Shown here in pieces: positions 51,472 to 60,271 of a stretch of 64,000 bases of DNA. The DNA is from Streptomyces mangrovisoli (GTDB taxonomy: Bacteria > Actinomycetota > Actinomycetes > Streptomycetales > Streptomycetaceae), in contig NZ_LAVA02000043.1 in the NCBI RefSeq assembly GCF_000974985.2, positions 44,512 to 108,511 on the forward strand, written 5' to 3'. Positions within the stretch are counted from its first letter, which is position 1; each line of letters begins with the position of its first letter. Under the pieces are notes generated by a model. It was not told the DNA's origin, did not search any database, and saw only the letters and a list, made by a program, of their open reading frames with translations. Made by a program: the position numbers and the translations under genes.

Positions 51472-53271
51472 GTGTCGGACGATAGGGGCCAGGGGCAACC
51501 GTTCCGCCCCTCCCCCGCCGACCGCGAGAGACGTAGCGTGCTCATACGACTTATGCGGACCTATCTCAGGCCGTACAAGAAACACATCGCCGTGCTGGTG
51601 GCCCTCCAGTTCCTCCAGACCTGCGCCACCCTCTATCTGCCCACCCTCAACGCGCACATCATCGACAACGGCGTGGTGAAGGGTGACACCGGTTACATCC
51701 TGAGCTTCGGCGCCCTGATGATCGGGATCTCGATGGCCCAGGTCGTGTGCAACATGGGCGCCGTGTACTACGGCGCCCGCACGGCCTCCGCGCTCGGCCG
51801 CGACGTCCGCGCCGCCGTCTTCGACCGGGTGCAGTCGTTCTCGGCGCGCGAGGTGGGGCACTTCGGCGCACCCTCGCTGATCACCAGGACGACCAACGAC
51901 GTCCAGCAGGTCCAGATGCTGGCCCTGATGACGTTCACGCTGATGGCGTCCGCGCCGATCATGTGCGTCGGCGGCATCGTGCTGGCGCTCGGCCTGGACG
52001 TGCCGCTGTCGGGCGTGCTGGTCGCGGTCGTGCCGACGCTCGGCATCTGCGTGACGCTGATCGTGCGGCGGCTGCGCCCGCTGTTCCGGTCCATGCAGGT
52101 ACGGCTGGACACGGTGAACCGGGTGCTGCGCGAGCAGATCACCGGCAACCGCGTGATCCGCGCCTTCGTCCGGGACTCCTACGAGAAGGACCGCTTCGGG
52201 AAGTCGAACGCCGACCTCACGGAGATGTCCCTGAAGACCGGCCGGCTGCTCGCCCTGATGTTCCCGGTGGTCATGACCACGGTGAACGTGTCGTCGATCG
52301 CGGTGGTCTGGTTCGGCGCGCACCGCATCGACAGCGGTCAGATGCAGATCGGCGACCTGACGGCGTTCCTCTCCTACCTGATGCAGATCGTCATGTCCGT
52401 GATGATGGCCACCTTCATGTTCATGATGGTGCCGCGCGCGGAGGTGTGCGCCGAGCGCATCCAGGAGGTGCTCGACACCTCCTCCAGCGTGGTCCCGCCG
52501 CTCGCGCCGGTCACCGAGCTGCGCCGCCACGGCCACCTGGAGCTGCGGGGCGCGGGCTTCCGCTACCCGGGCGCCGAGGAGCCGGTGCTCAAGGCCGTGG
52601 ACCTGGTGGCCCGCCCCGGCGAGATCACCGCCGTGATCGGCTCGACCGGCAGCGGCAAGTCCACCCTGCTGGGGCTCGTGCCCCGGCTGTTCGACGCGAC
52701 CGACGGCGAGGTGCTCGTCGACGGCGTCGAGGTCGCGACCGTCGAGCCCCGGCTGCTGGCCCGCACGGTCGGCCTGGTGCCGCAGAAGCCGTACCTGTTC
52801 GCCGGCACCGTCGCCACCAACCTGCGCTACGGCAATCCGGACGCGACCGACGAGGAGCTCTGGCACGCGCTGGAGGTGGCGCAGGCCAAGGGGTTCGTCT
52901 CCGAGCTGGAGGGCGGCCTCAACGCGCCGATCGCGCAGGGCGGCACCAACGTCTCCGGCGGCCAGCGCCAGCGGCTCGCGATCGCCCGCACCCTGGTGCA
53001 GCGCCCGGAGATCTACCTCTTCGACGACTCCTTCTCCGCGCTCGACTACGCGACCGACGCGGCGCTGCGCGCGGCGCTCGCGGCGGAGACCGCCGAGGCG
53101 ACCGTGGTCATCGTCGCGCAGCGCGTGGCGACCATCCGCGACGCCGACCGGATCGTGGTCCTCGACGAGGGCCGCGTCGTCGGCACCGGCCGCCACCACG
53201 AACTGATGGCGGGCAACGAGACCTACCGGGAGATCGTCCTCTCCCAGCTCACGGAAGCGGAGGCAGCCTGA
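51472..53271 (+). CDS. ABC exporter half-transporter, subunit with degenerate ATP site
   Basis: A 599-residue half-transporter: six-helix membrane domain (residues about 25-320) then an ABC ATPase with Walker A GSTGSGKST and signature VSGGQRQRL. Walker B is YLFDDSFSALD, with Asp where catalytic Glu is expected. It pairs with the next gene, whose own signature is degenerate, giving one consensus and one degenerate site as in TM287/288 and BmrCD. GTG at 51472 lacks a good ribosome site; GTG at 51538 with GAGAG upstream is an alternative. Substrate is unknown; multidrug or lipid export is typical. Confidence 0.88.
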   Translation: MSDDRGQGQPFRPSPADRERRSVLIRLMRTYLRPYKKHIAVLVALQFLQTCATLYLPTLNAHIIDNGVVKGDTGYILSFGALMIGISMAQVVCNMGAVYYGARTASALGRDVRAAVFDRVQSFSAREVGHFGAPSLITRTTNDVQQVQMLALMTFTLMASAPIMCVGGIVLALGLDVPLSGVLVAVVPTLGICVTLIVRRLRPLFRSMQVRLDTVNRVLREQITGNRVIRAFVRDSYEKDRFGKSNADLTEMSLKTGRLLALMFPVVMTTVNVSSIAVVWFGAHRIDSGQMQIGDLTAFLSYLMQIVMSVMMATFMFMMVPRAEVCAERIQEVLDTSSSVVPPLAPVTELRRHGHLELRGAGFRYPGAEEPVLKAVDLVARPGEITAVIGSTGSGKSTLLGLVPRLFDATDGEVLVDGVEVATVEPRLLARTVGLVPQKPYLFAGTVATNLRYGNPDATDEELWHALEVAQAKGFVSELEGGLNAPIAQGGTNVSGGQRQRLAIARTLVQRPEIYLFDDSFSALDYATDAALRAALAAETAEATVVIVAQRVATIRDADRIVVLDEGRVVGTGRHHELMAGNETYREIVLSQLTEAEAA

Positions 53272-55199
53272 TGGCCGGGCCCATGGGGCGCATGATGGCC
53301 GGACAGGGCCCCAACAGCCGGTCGATGGACTTCAAGAAGTCCGGCACCCGGCTCCTGTCGCACTTCAGGCCCGAACGCCTCACGATCGCCGCGCTGCTGC
53401 TGTGCGTGGTGGTCAGCGTCGGTCTCAACGTGATCGGCCCGAAGATCCTCGGCAAGGCCACCGACCTGGTGTTCTCCGGGATCATCGGCCGCCAGATGCC
53501 GGCCGGGACCAGCAAGGAGCAGGTCCTTCAGTCCATGCACGAGCACGGCCAGGGCTCGATCGCGGACATGCTGAAGTCCACCGACTTCACCCCCGGCCAG
53601 GGCATCGACTTCACGGCCGTCGGGCATGTGCTGCTGCTCGCGCTCGGCACGTTCCTCGGCGCCGGCCTGCTGATGGCCGTCGCGACGCGGCTGGTCAACC
53701 GGACCGTCAACCGGACGATGTACCGGCTGCGGGAGGACGTGCAGGCGAAGCTGTCGCGGCTGCCGCTGTCGTACTTCGACAAGCGCCAGCGCGGTGAGGT
53801 GCTCAGCCGGGCCACCAACGACATCGACAACATCGGGCAGACCCTCCAGCAGTCGATGGGCCAGCTGATCAACTCGCTGCTGACCATCGTCGGCGTACTG
53901 ATCATGATGTTCTGGGTGTCGTGGCTGCTGGCGCTCGTGGCGCTGGTGACCGTGCCCTTGTCGTTCCTCGTCGCGACCCGCATCGGCAAACGGTCCCAGC
54001 CGCACTTCGTGCAGCAGTGGCGCACCACCGGCAAGCTGAACGCGCACATCGAGGAGATGTACACCGGCCACACGCTGGTGAAGGTGTTCGGCCGCCAGGA
54101 CGAGTCGGCGAAGCTGTTCGCCGAGCAGAACGACGCGCTGTACGAGGCCGGGTTCAAGGCGCAGTTCAACAGCGGTGTCATGCAGCCGCTGATGATGTTC
54201 GTGTCCAACCTGAACTACGTCCTCATCGCGGTCGTCGGCGGCCTCAGGGTGGCGTCGGGCGCGCTGTCGATCGGTGACGTGCAGGCGTTCATCCAGTACT
54301 CGCGCCAGTTCTCGATGCCGCTGACGCAGGTCGCGTCGATGGCGAACCTCGTGCAGTCGGGCGTCGCCTCGGCGGAGCGGGTCTTCGAGCTGCTGGACGC
54401 CGAGGAGCAGCAGGCCGACCCGGTGCCGGGCGAGCGCCCCGCGGAGCTGCGCGGACGGGTCGCGCTGGAGCACGTGTCGTTCCGCTACGACCCCGAGAAG
54501 CCGCTCATCGAGGACCTCTCGCTCAAGGTCGAACCGGGCCACACGGTGGCGATCGTCGGCCCGACCGGCGCGGGCAAGACCACGCTGGTCAACCTGCTCA
54601 TGCGGTTCTACGACGTCTCCGGCGGCCGGATCACCCTGGACGGCGTGGACATCTCCGCGATGTCCCGGGACGAGCTGCGCGCCGGGATCGGCATGGTGCT
54701 CCAGGACACCTGGCTGTTCGGCGGCACGATCGCCGAGAACATCGCGTACGGCGCCTCGCGGGACGTCACCCGCGGGGAGATCGAGGAGGCGGCGCGCGCC
54801 GCGCACGTCGACCGGTTCGTCCGCACGCTGCCCGACGGCTACGACACGGTGATCGACGACGAGGGCACCGGGGTCAGCGCGGGCGAGAAGCAGCTGATCA
54901 CGATCGCGCGGGCGTTCCTGTCCGACCCGGTGATACTCGTGCTCGACGAGGCCACCAGCTCCGTCGACACCCGCACCGAGGTGCTGATCCAGAAGGCGAT
55001 GGCGAAGCTGGCGCACGGGCGGACGTCGTTCGTGATCGCGCACCGGCTCTCCACCATCCGGGACGCGGACACGATCCTCGTCATGGAGAACGGCTCGATC
55101 GTCGAACAGGGCGCGCACACCGACCTGCTCGCCGCCGACGGCGCCTACGCCCGCCTGTACAAGGCCCAGTTCGCGCAGGCGGTGGCGGAGGTGGACTGA
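53271..55199 (+). CDS. ABC exporter half-transporter, subunit with consensus Walker B
   Basis: A 642-residue half-transporter. An N-terminal extension precedes six helices with a large insert (residues about 75-115, GTSKEQVLQSMHEHGQGS). The ATPase has Walker A GPTGAGKTT and Walker B ILVLDEATSSVD with catalytic Glu, but its signature is VSAGEKQLI in place of LSGGQ. The start overlaps the preceding stop as TGATG, so the subunits are translationally coupled and surely form a heterodimer. Confidence 0.92.
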   Translation: MAGPMGRMMAGQGPNSRSMDFKKSGTRLLSHFRPERLTIAALLLCVVVSVGLNVIGPKILGKATDLVFSGIIGRQMPAGTSKEQVLQSMHEHGQGSIADMLKSTDFTPGQGIDFTAVGHVLLLALGTFLGAGLLMAVATRLVNRTVNRTMYRLREDVQAKLSRLPLSYFDKRQRGEVLSRATNDIDNIGQTLQQSMGQLINSLLTIVGVLIMMFWVSWLLALVALVTVPLSFLVATRIGKRSQPHFVQQWRTTGKLNAHIEEMYTGHTLVKVFGRQDESAKLFAEQNDALYEAGFKAQFNSGVMQPLMMFVSNLNYVLIAVVGGLRVASGALSIGDVQAFIQYSRQFSMPLTQVASMANLVQSGVASAERVFELLDAEEQQADPVPGERPAELRGRVALEHVSFRYDPEKPLIEDLSLKVEPGHTVAIVGPTGAGKTTLVNLLMRFYDVSGGRITLDGVDISAMSRDELRAGIGMVLQDTWLFGGTIAENIAYGASRDVTRGEIEEAARAAHVDRFVRTLPDGYDTVIDDEGTGVSAGEKQLITIARAFLSDPVILVLDEATSSVDTRTEVLIQKAMAKLAHGRTSFVIAHRLSTIRDADTILVMENGSIVEQGAHTDLLAADGAYARLYKAQFAQAVAEVD

Positions 55200-55285
55200 G
55201 CGGTGCGCCGAGCTCGCGCGGGCGGGTGAGCGGCTTCGCTCGCCCGCGCGATCTCCAGCCCCTCCGGCGTTTGAGGAGCGGGGGT

Positions 55286-55304
55286 CCGGGGGCGGCGCCC
55301 CCGA
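55286..55304. terminator. Hairpin within a Streptomyces-type dispersed repeat after the ABC genes
   Basis: GGGGGC-GGC-GCCCCC (55288-55302, extended by one pair) lies between the convergent ABC and sigma-factor genes. It belongs to a longer block, CAGCCCCTCCGGCGTTTGAG and following GC-rich bases (about 55257-55304), that I recall as frequent in Streptomyces intergenic DNA. Three GACGG pentamers follow. Confidence 0.65.
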
Positions 55305-55371
55305 GGACGGGACGGGACGGGAAGGGGCGGCGGGGGCGAGAAAGCCCCTGCCCGCAGCACCCCACCCCGGC

Positions 55372-56697
55372 TCAGTCCAGATAGCCCCGCAGCTGGTCCG
55401 CAAAGGCGTGGTCCCGCAGCTTGTTCAGCGTCTTCGACTCGATCTGCCGGATCCGCTCCCGCGTGACCCCGAAGATCCGCCCGATCTCCTCCAGCGTCCG
55501 CGGCCGCCCGTCCGCGAGCCCGTACCGCAGCTGCACGACCTTCCGCTCCCGCTCCCCGAGCGTCGAGAGCACCGCCTCCAGATGCTCCCGCAGCAGCAGG
55601 AACGCCGCCGACTCCACGGGAGAGGCCGCGTCGCCGTCCTCGATGAGGTCGCCGAGCGCGACATCGTCCTCCTCGCCGACCGGAGCGTGCAGCGACACCG
55701 GTTCCTGGGCGAGGCGTAACACCTCGCCGACCCGCTCGGGCGCGAGTTCGAGATGGGCCGCGACCTCTTCCGGGGTGGGCTCGTAGCCGCGCTCCTGGAG
55801 CATCCGGCGCTGCACCCGCACGACCCGGTTGATCAGCTCGACGACATGCACCGGGACGCGAATGGTGCGCGCCTGGTCGGCGAGGGCCCGGGACATGGCC
55901 TGCCGGATCCACCAGGTGGCGTACGTGGAGAACTTGTAGCCGCGGGCGTAGTCGAACTTCTCGACGGCCCGGATCAGGCCGAGGTTGCCCTCCTGCACCA
56001 GGTCGAGCATGGTCAGGCCGCGGCCGACGTAGCGCTTGGCGACGGAGACGACCAGCCGCAGGTTCGCCTCGATCAGGCGGCGCTTGGCCATCCGGCCCTG
56101 CACGACCAGCCGGTCGAGGTCGAGGGCGAGCTCGCTGTCGAGGTCGGGCGTGGAGCCGAGCTTCTCCTCGGCGAACAGGCCGGCCTCCACCCGGCGGGCG
56201 AGCTCGACCTCCTCGGCCGCGGTGAGCAGCGGGATCCGGCCGATCTCCCGCAGGTACTGGCGGAACAGGTCCGAGGACGGGGCGCCGGTGTCCGGACGGC
56301 TCGGGGCGGGTTCCGGCTCCTCGGCCGTCTCCAGGGCCTCGGCGGGCGGCTCCTCCGGCTCCGCCTCGGGGTGCTGGGCGGCGCGGTTCTGCGGCGGCAC
56401 GCCCGCGAGGACCTCGGTCTCCGCTTCGGGCCCGTCCGCCGCGGCGCGGTCGGTCGCGCCGAGGTCGGTCGTGCCGATGTCGGTCTGGGCGAGGGTCTGG
56501 GTCTGCACGGGGGCGACCTCCAGGATGATCGCTGCCAGGGAGGGCGGCAGCGGTGGTTCGGGAGCGGAGTCGGCGGCCACGCCGCTGTCCGTCCCGTACG
56601 CGATGAGCGGAACCGCGGGGGTGTGGGACCCGTGGGGGACGGATCGGCCGCGCTCCGAGGACTCAGGCACCGCCCCCCAGTGTGGGGTACGACACAT
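55372..56697 (-). CDS. hrdA: RNA polymerase principal-type sigma factor HrdA
   Basis: A 441-residue group 2 sigma-70 factor. The N-terminal 130 residues are acidic and Pro-rich; region 1.2 starts at SSDLFRQYLREIGRIPLLTAAEEVELARR. Region 2 has LRLVVSVAKRYVGRGLTMLDLVQEGNLGLIRAVEKFDY and YKFSTYATWWIRQA; region 4.2 is RTLEEIGRIFGVTRERIRQIESKTLNKLR. The neighbour dnaG supports HrdA, from memory SCO2465. Leu327 is encoded by TTA, a bldA-dependent codon, unusual for a sigma gene. The ATG at 56697 has no ribosome site; GTG at 56670 is an alternative. Confidence 0.9.
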   Translation of the reverse strand: MCRTPHWGAVPESSERGRSVPHGSHTPAVPLIAYGTDSGVAADSAPEPPLPPSLAAIILEVAPVQTQTLAQTDIGTTDLGATDRAAADGPEAETEVLAGVPPQNRAAQHPEAEPEEPPAEALETAEEPEPAPSRPDTGAPSSDLFRQYLREIGRIPLLTAAEEVELARRVEAGLFAEEKLGSTPDLDSELALDLDRLVVQGRMAKRRLIEANLRLVVSVAKRYVGRGLTMLDLVQEGNLGLIRAVEKFDYARGYKFSTYATWWIRQAMSRALADQARTIRVPVHVVELINRVVRVQRRMLQERGYEPTPEEVAAHLELAPERVGEVLRLAQEPVSLHAPVGEEDDVALGDLIEDGDAASPVESAAFLLLREHLEAVLSTLGERERKVVQLRYGLADGRPRTLEEIGRIFGVTRERIRQIESKTLNKLRDHAFADQLRGYLD

Positions 56698-56781
56698 CGC
56701 CGAAACGAGGGGCGTGCGGTGACTTTTTGCATCCGGTCCGTGACGGCGCGCTGACCGCGCAGGCCACCCCGGAGACAGGCC

Positions 56782-58689
56782 TCAGAGGGCCGCGGCTCCG
56801 TGCGCCCGCAGCGCCTGGTCGTACTGCTGGAGAACCCACAGCTCGTTCTGTACGGCGGCCAGTTCGGCCGGGTCGCCGTGGCTGCCGAGCCGGGTGAGCG
56901 TCGACTGGATCTCCCGCACCCGGCGCTCCACGGCCCGGCGGCGCACCGCGACGAGCTGCTCGCCCGCGTAGACCTCGTCGACCGTCTTGCGCAGGATCGC
57001 CTCGACGGCCAGCTCCGTGACCATCGCGCGCACCCGGTCGTCCGGGGCCGCGTCCCGCACCCGCACCAGGTACTCCTGCGCGTCCTGCGTGCCCGGCTCG
57101 GCGCCGCCCGCCTCCTGGATGGCCTGGCGTACGGCGGCGTAGGGCGCGGCGGTGAACTCGTCGACGCCGTACGCGTCGAAGGCCGGGGAGACCAGTTCGG
57201 GGCGCTGGAGGGCCAGCTTGAGCAGCTCGCGCTCGGTGGCGTGGACGGGGTTGCGCAGCTGGAGCGCGGGGCCGCCGGCGGTCGGGCGGGGGGCCTGCTC
57301 GTACGCCTGCCGGGGGCCGCGGGAGGGGCCGCCCTGGCCGGGGGCGCCGCCGCGCTCACGGGCCCAGCGGGCGAGCTGCGCGACGCGCTTCACGACGAAC
57401 TGGGTGTCGAGGATGCCCAGCATCCCGGCGAGCTGGACGGCGACCTCGTGCTGCGCTCCGCTGTTCTTGATGCGGGCGACGACGGGCGCGGCCTCGTCGA
57501 GGGCGCCGGCCCGGCCGGCCGGGGTGTCGAGGTCGTAGCGGCCGACGATCTGGCGCAGCGCGAACTCGAAGAGCGGGGTGCGGGGTTCGACGAGGTCGCT
57601 GACCGCGTCGTCGCCCTTGGCGAGCCGCAGTTCGCAGGGGTCCATGCCGTCGGGGGCGATCGCGATGTAGGTCTCCGCGGCGAACTTCTGGTCGTCCTCG
57701 AAGGCCCGCAGGGCGGCCTTCTGGCCGGCCGCGTCGCCGTCGAAGGTGAAGATCACCCGGGCGCTGCCGTTGTCCATCAGCAGTCGGCGCAGGATCTTGA
57801 TGTGGTCCCCGCCGAAGGCCGTACCGCAGGTGGCGATGGCGGTGGTGACGCCGGCCAGATGGCAGGCCATGACGTCGGTGTAGCCCTCGACGACGACGGC
57901 CCGGCTGACCTTGGCGATGTCCTTCTTCGCGAGGTCGATGCCGTACAGCACCTGGGACTTCTTGTAGATCGCCGTGTCGGGCGTGTTGAGGTACTTCGGG
58001 CCGTTGTCCGCCTCGTACAGCTTGCGGGCGCCGAAGCCGACGACCTCGCCGCCGATGTCGCGGATCGGCCACATCAGGCGGCCGCGGAAGCGGTCGATGG
58101 GGCCGCGGCGGCCCTCCTGGGCGAGCCCGGACAGCAGCAGTTCCTTGTCGCTGAAGCCCTTGCCGCGCAGGAAGCGGGTGAGGTGGTCCCAGCCCTGCGG
58201 GCTGTAGCCGACGCCGAAGCGCAGGGCGGCGGCCTGGTCGAAGCCGCGCTCCGCGAGGAAGATCCGGCCGGTGTCGGCCTCGGCGCTGCTCGCGAGCTGT
58301 TCCGCGTACCAGTCCGCGGCGATCTTGTGGGCCTCGACCAGGCGGATGCGTTCGCCGCGCTGGTGGGAGGGGTTGTAGCCGCCCTCCTCGTAGCGCAGGG
58401 TGATGCCGGCCTGGGCGGCGAGGCGCTCGACGGCCTCGGAGAAGGACAGGTGGTCGACCTTCATCACGAACGTGATGGTGTCGCCGCCCTCCTGGCAGCC
58501 GAAGCAGTGGAAGAGTCCCTTGCTGGGGCTGACCTGGAAGGACGGCGACTTCTCGTCGTGGAAGGGGCACAGGCCCTTGAGGTTGCCGCCGCCCGCGTTG
58601 CGCAGCTGGAGGTACTCCGAGACGACGGCGTCGATCGGGACCGCGTCCCGTACCGCCTTCACGTCCTCGTCGTTGATCCGTCCTGCCAC
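56782..58689 (-). CDS. dnaG: DNA primase
   Basis: A 635-residue primase that makes RNA primers at the replication fork. The N-terminal CHC2 zinc domain has CPFHDEKSPSF and HCFGCQEGGD. The Toprim domain has VVVEGYTDVMACH and FTFDGDAAGQKA with the metal-binding Asp and Glu residues. The C-terminal helical domain for helicase contact begins around residue 470. The GTG start has no ribosome site, but a good -10 lies six bases before it, so its mRNA may be leaderless. Confidence 0.96.
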   Translation of the reverse strand: MAGRINDEDVKAVRDAVPIDAVVSEYLQLRNAGGGNLKGLCPFHDEKSPSFQVSPSKGLFHCFGCQEGGDTITFVMKVDHLSFSEAVERLAAQAGITLRYEEGGYNPSHQRGERIRLVEAHKIAADWYAEQLASSAEADTGRIFLAERGFDQAAALRFGVGYSPQGWDHLTRFLRGKGFSDKELLLSGLAQEGRRGPIDRFRGRLMWPIRDIGGEVVGFGARKLYEADNGPKYLNTPDTAIYKKSQVLYGIDLAKKDIAKVSRAVVVEGYTDVMACHLAGVTTAIATCGTAFGGDHIKILRRLLMDNGSARVIFTFDGDAAGQKAALRAFEDDQKFAAETYIAIAPDGMDPCELRLAKGDDAVSDLVEPRTPLFEFALRQIVGRYDLDTPAGRAGALDEAAPVVARIKNSGAQHEVAVQLAGMLGILDTQFVVKRVAQLARWARERGGAPGQGGPSRGPRQAYEQAPRPTAGGPALQLRNPVHATERELLKLALQRPELVSPAFDAYGVDEFTAAPYAAVRQAIQEAGGAEPGTQDAQEYLVRVRDAAPDDRVRAMVTELAVEAILRKTVDEVYAGEQLVAVRRRAVERRVREIQSTLTRLGSHGDPAELAAVQNELWVLQQYDQALRAHGAAAL

Positions 58690-58695
58690 GCGTGA

Positions 58696-58701
58696 ATTCT
58701 A
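58696..58701 (-). promoter_or_regulatory. Candidate -10 for a leaderless dnaG transcript
   Basis: TAGAAT on the minus strand ends six bases before the dnaG GTG. This is close to the sigma-70 consensus. No strong -35 is seen. Confidence 0.5.
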
Positions 58702-58772
58702 CGGGGGTGGACCGACATCCCCGCGGCGCCGGTCCCCTCCGGGGTTCCGGGGGCCTCCGGACCCCCGGGCCG

Positions 58773-60038
58773 TCAGACCCCCAGGCCGTCGAGCGGCACG
58801 TGCGGGTCGGCCAGGGCGTCGGTGTCCACCGGGGCCGCCGAACGGATCAGCCGCTGGATCGGCTCCGTGACGTCCCACACGTTCACGTTCATCCCGGCCA
58901 GCACCCGGCCCTCCTTCACCCAGAACGCGATGAACTCCCGCTTGCCCGCGTCACCGCGGATCACCACCTGGTCGTACGAGCCCGGGGGCGCCCAGCCGCT
59001 GTACTCCATGCCCAGGTCGTACTGGTCGGAGAAGAAGTACGGCACGCGGTCGTAGGTGACGTCCCTGCCGAGCATGGCGCGGGCTGCGGCCGGGCCGCCG
59101 TTGAGCGCGTTGGCCCAGTGCTCCACGCGCAGCCGGGTGCCGAACAGGGGGTGCGGGAACGCGGCGACGTCCCCCGCGGCGAAGATGTCGGGGTCGGAGG
59201 TGCGCAGCCGCTCGTCGACGGCGATGCCGCCGCCGTGCGCGCGGTCGGCGATCTCCAGGCCCGCGGCCTCGGCGAGACCCGCGCGGGGGGCGGCGCCGAT
59301 CGCGGCCAGCACGACGTGCGCCGGGTGCTCCTCGCCGTCGTCGGTGCGGGCGGCCAGCACCATGCCGTCCCGGCCGGTGATCTCGGTGAGCCGGGCGCCG
59401 AAGTGGAAGCGGACGCCGTGCTCGGCGTGCAGCTCGGCGAAGACGTTGCCGAGCTCCGGGCCGAGGACGCCGTGCAGCGGGGTCGGCTCGGGCTCCACGA
59501 CGGTGACCTCCGCGCCGTACTCCCGGGCGGCCGCGGCGACCTCCAGGCCGATCCAGCCGGCGCCCGCGATCACGATGTGCCCGTTGTCCCGGCCGAGCGC
59601 GGCGAGCGTGCCCTTGAGCCGCTCGGCGTGGGCGAGGCGGCGCAGATGGTGCACGCCCGCGAGGCCGGTGCCGGGGATGTCCAGGCGGCGCGGCTCGGCG
59701 CCGGTGGCCAGCAGCAGCTTGTCGTAGTGCACGAGGGTGCCGTCGTTGCCGAACCGCACGGCCTTGGCCGCGCGGTCGATGGCGACGACGCTCTGGCCGA
59801 GGTGCAGCTCGACGTCGTTGCGCGCGTACCAGGCGGGTTCGTGGACGAAGACGCTGTCGCGCTCCGCCTTGCCCAGCAGGAAGCCCTTGGACAGCGGCGG
59901 GCGCTCGTAGGGGTGGTCGCGTTCGTCGCAGATCAGTATCACGCGGCCGGTGAAGCCCTCCGCCCGGAGCGCCTCGGCCGCCTTCGCACCGGCCAGTCCG
60001 CCTCCGACGATGACGAATGTCTGATCCGCGTCGACCAC
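58773..60038 (-). CDS. FAD-dependent pyridine nucleotide-disulfide family ferredoxin reductase
   Basis: A 421-residue flavoprotein with FAD-binding VIVGGGLAGAKAAEALRAEG, NAD(P)-binding IAGAGWIGLEVAAAAREYGAEV, ATGAEPR and the FAD-contact SDPDIFAAGDVA. The C-terminal reductase domain has MEYSGW and a Trp/Glu-rich end. It resembles ferredoxin, putidaredoxin and rubredoxin reductases that pass electrons from NAD(P)H to a small iron-sulfur partner, often for cytochrome P450. No ferredoxin gene is adjacent. Start GTG/ATG region has GAGGAGGCAAC-like sequence just upstream. Confidence 0.9.
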   Translation of the reverse strand: MVDADQTFVIVGGGLAGAKAAEALRAEGFTGRVILICDERDHPYERPPLSKGFLLGKAERDSVFVHEPAWYARNDVELHLGQSVVAIDRAAKAVRFGNDGTLVHYDKLLLATGAEPRRLDIPGTGLAGVHHLRRLAHAERLKGTLAALGRDNGHIVIAGAGWIGLEVAAAAREYGAEVTVVEPEPTPLHGVLGPELGNVFAELHAEHGVRFHFGARLTEITGRDGMVLAARTDDGEEHPAHVVLAAIGAAPRAGLAEAAGLEIADRAHGGGIAVDERLRTSDPDIFAAGDVAAFPHPLFGTRLRVEHWANALNGGPAAARAMLGRDVTYDRVPYFFSDQYDLGMEYSGWAPPGSYDQVVIRGDAGKREFIAFWVKEGRVLAGMNVNVWDVTEPIQRLIRSAAPVDTDALADPHVPLDGLGV

Positions 60039-60271
60039 TTGTTGCCTCCTCGTCAGGGTGCCGCCACATGGGAGCGTCCCGCACGCAGGGTGATGCGGGA
60101 AGAGGGAGTGACCCGATCAGGCCACGGAGGGTCACCTTCGGGTTCGTGTGCCGTTCACCGGCGTCCCTCCCGTCTCCCGGGCGATCTGCTGCCTCTGCAA
60201 CGACCCACCGGGGCCGTGAGTGCCCGGGGCATGAACGCCCGGCCTATGCCTGTCCGGTTCCCGTGTGCGGC

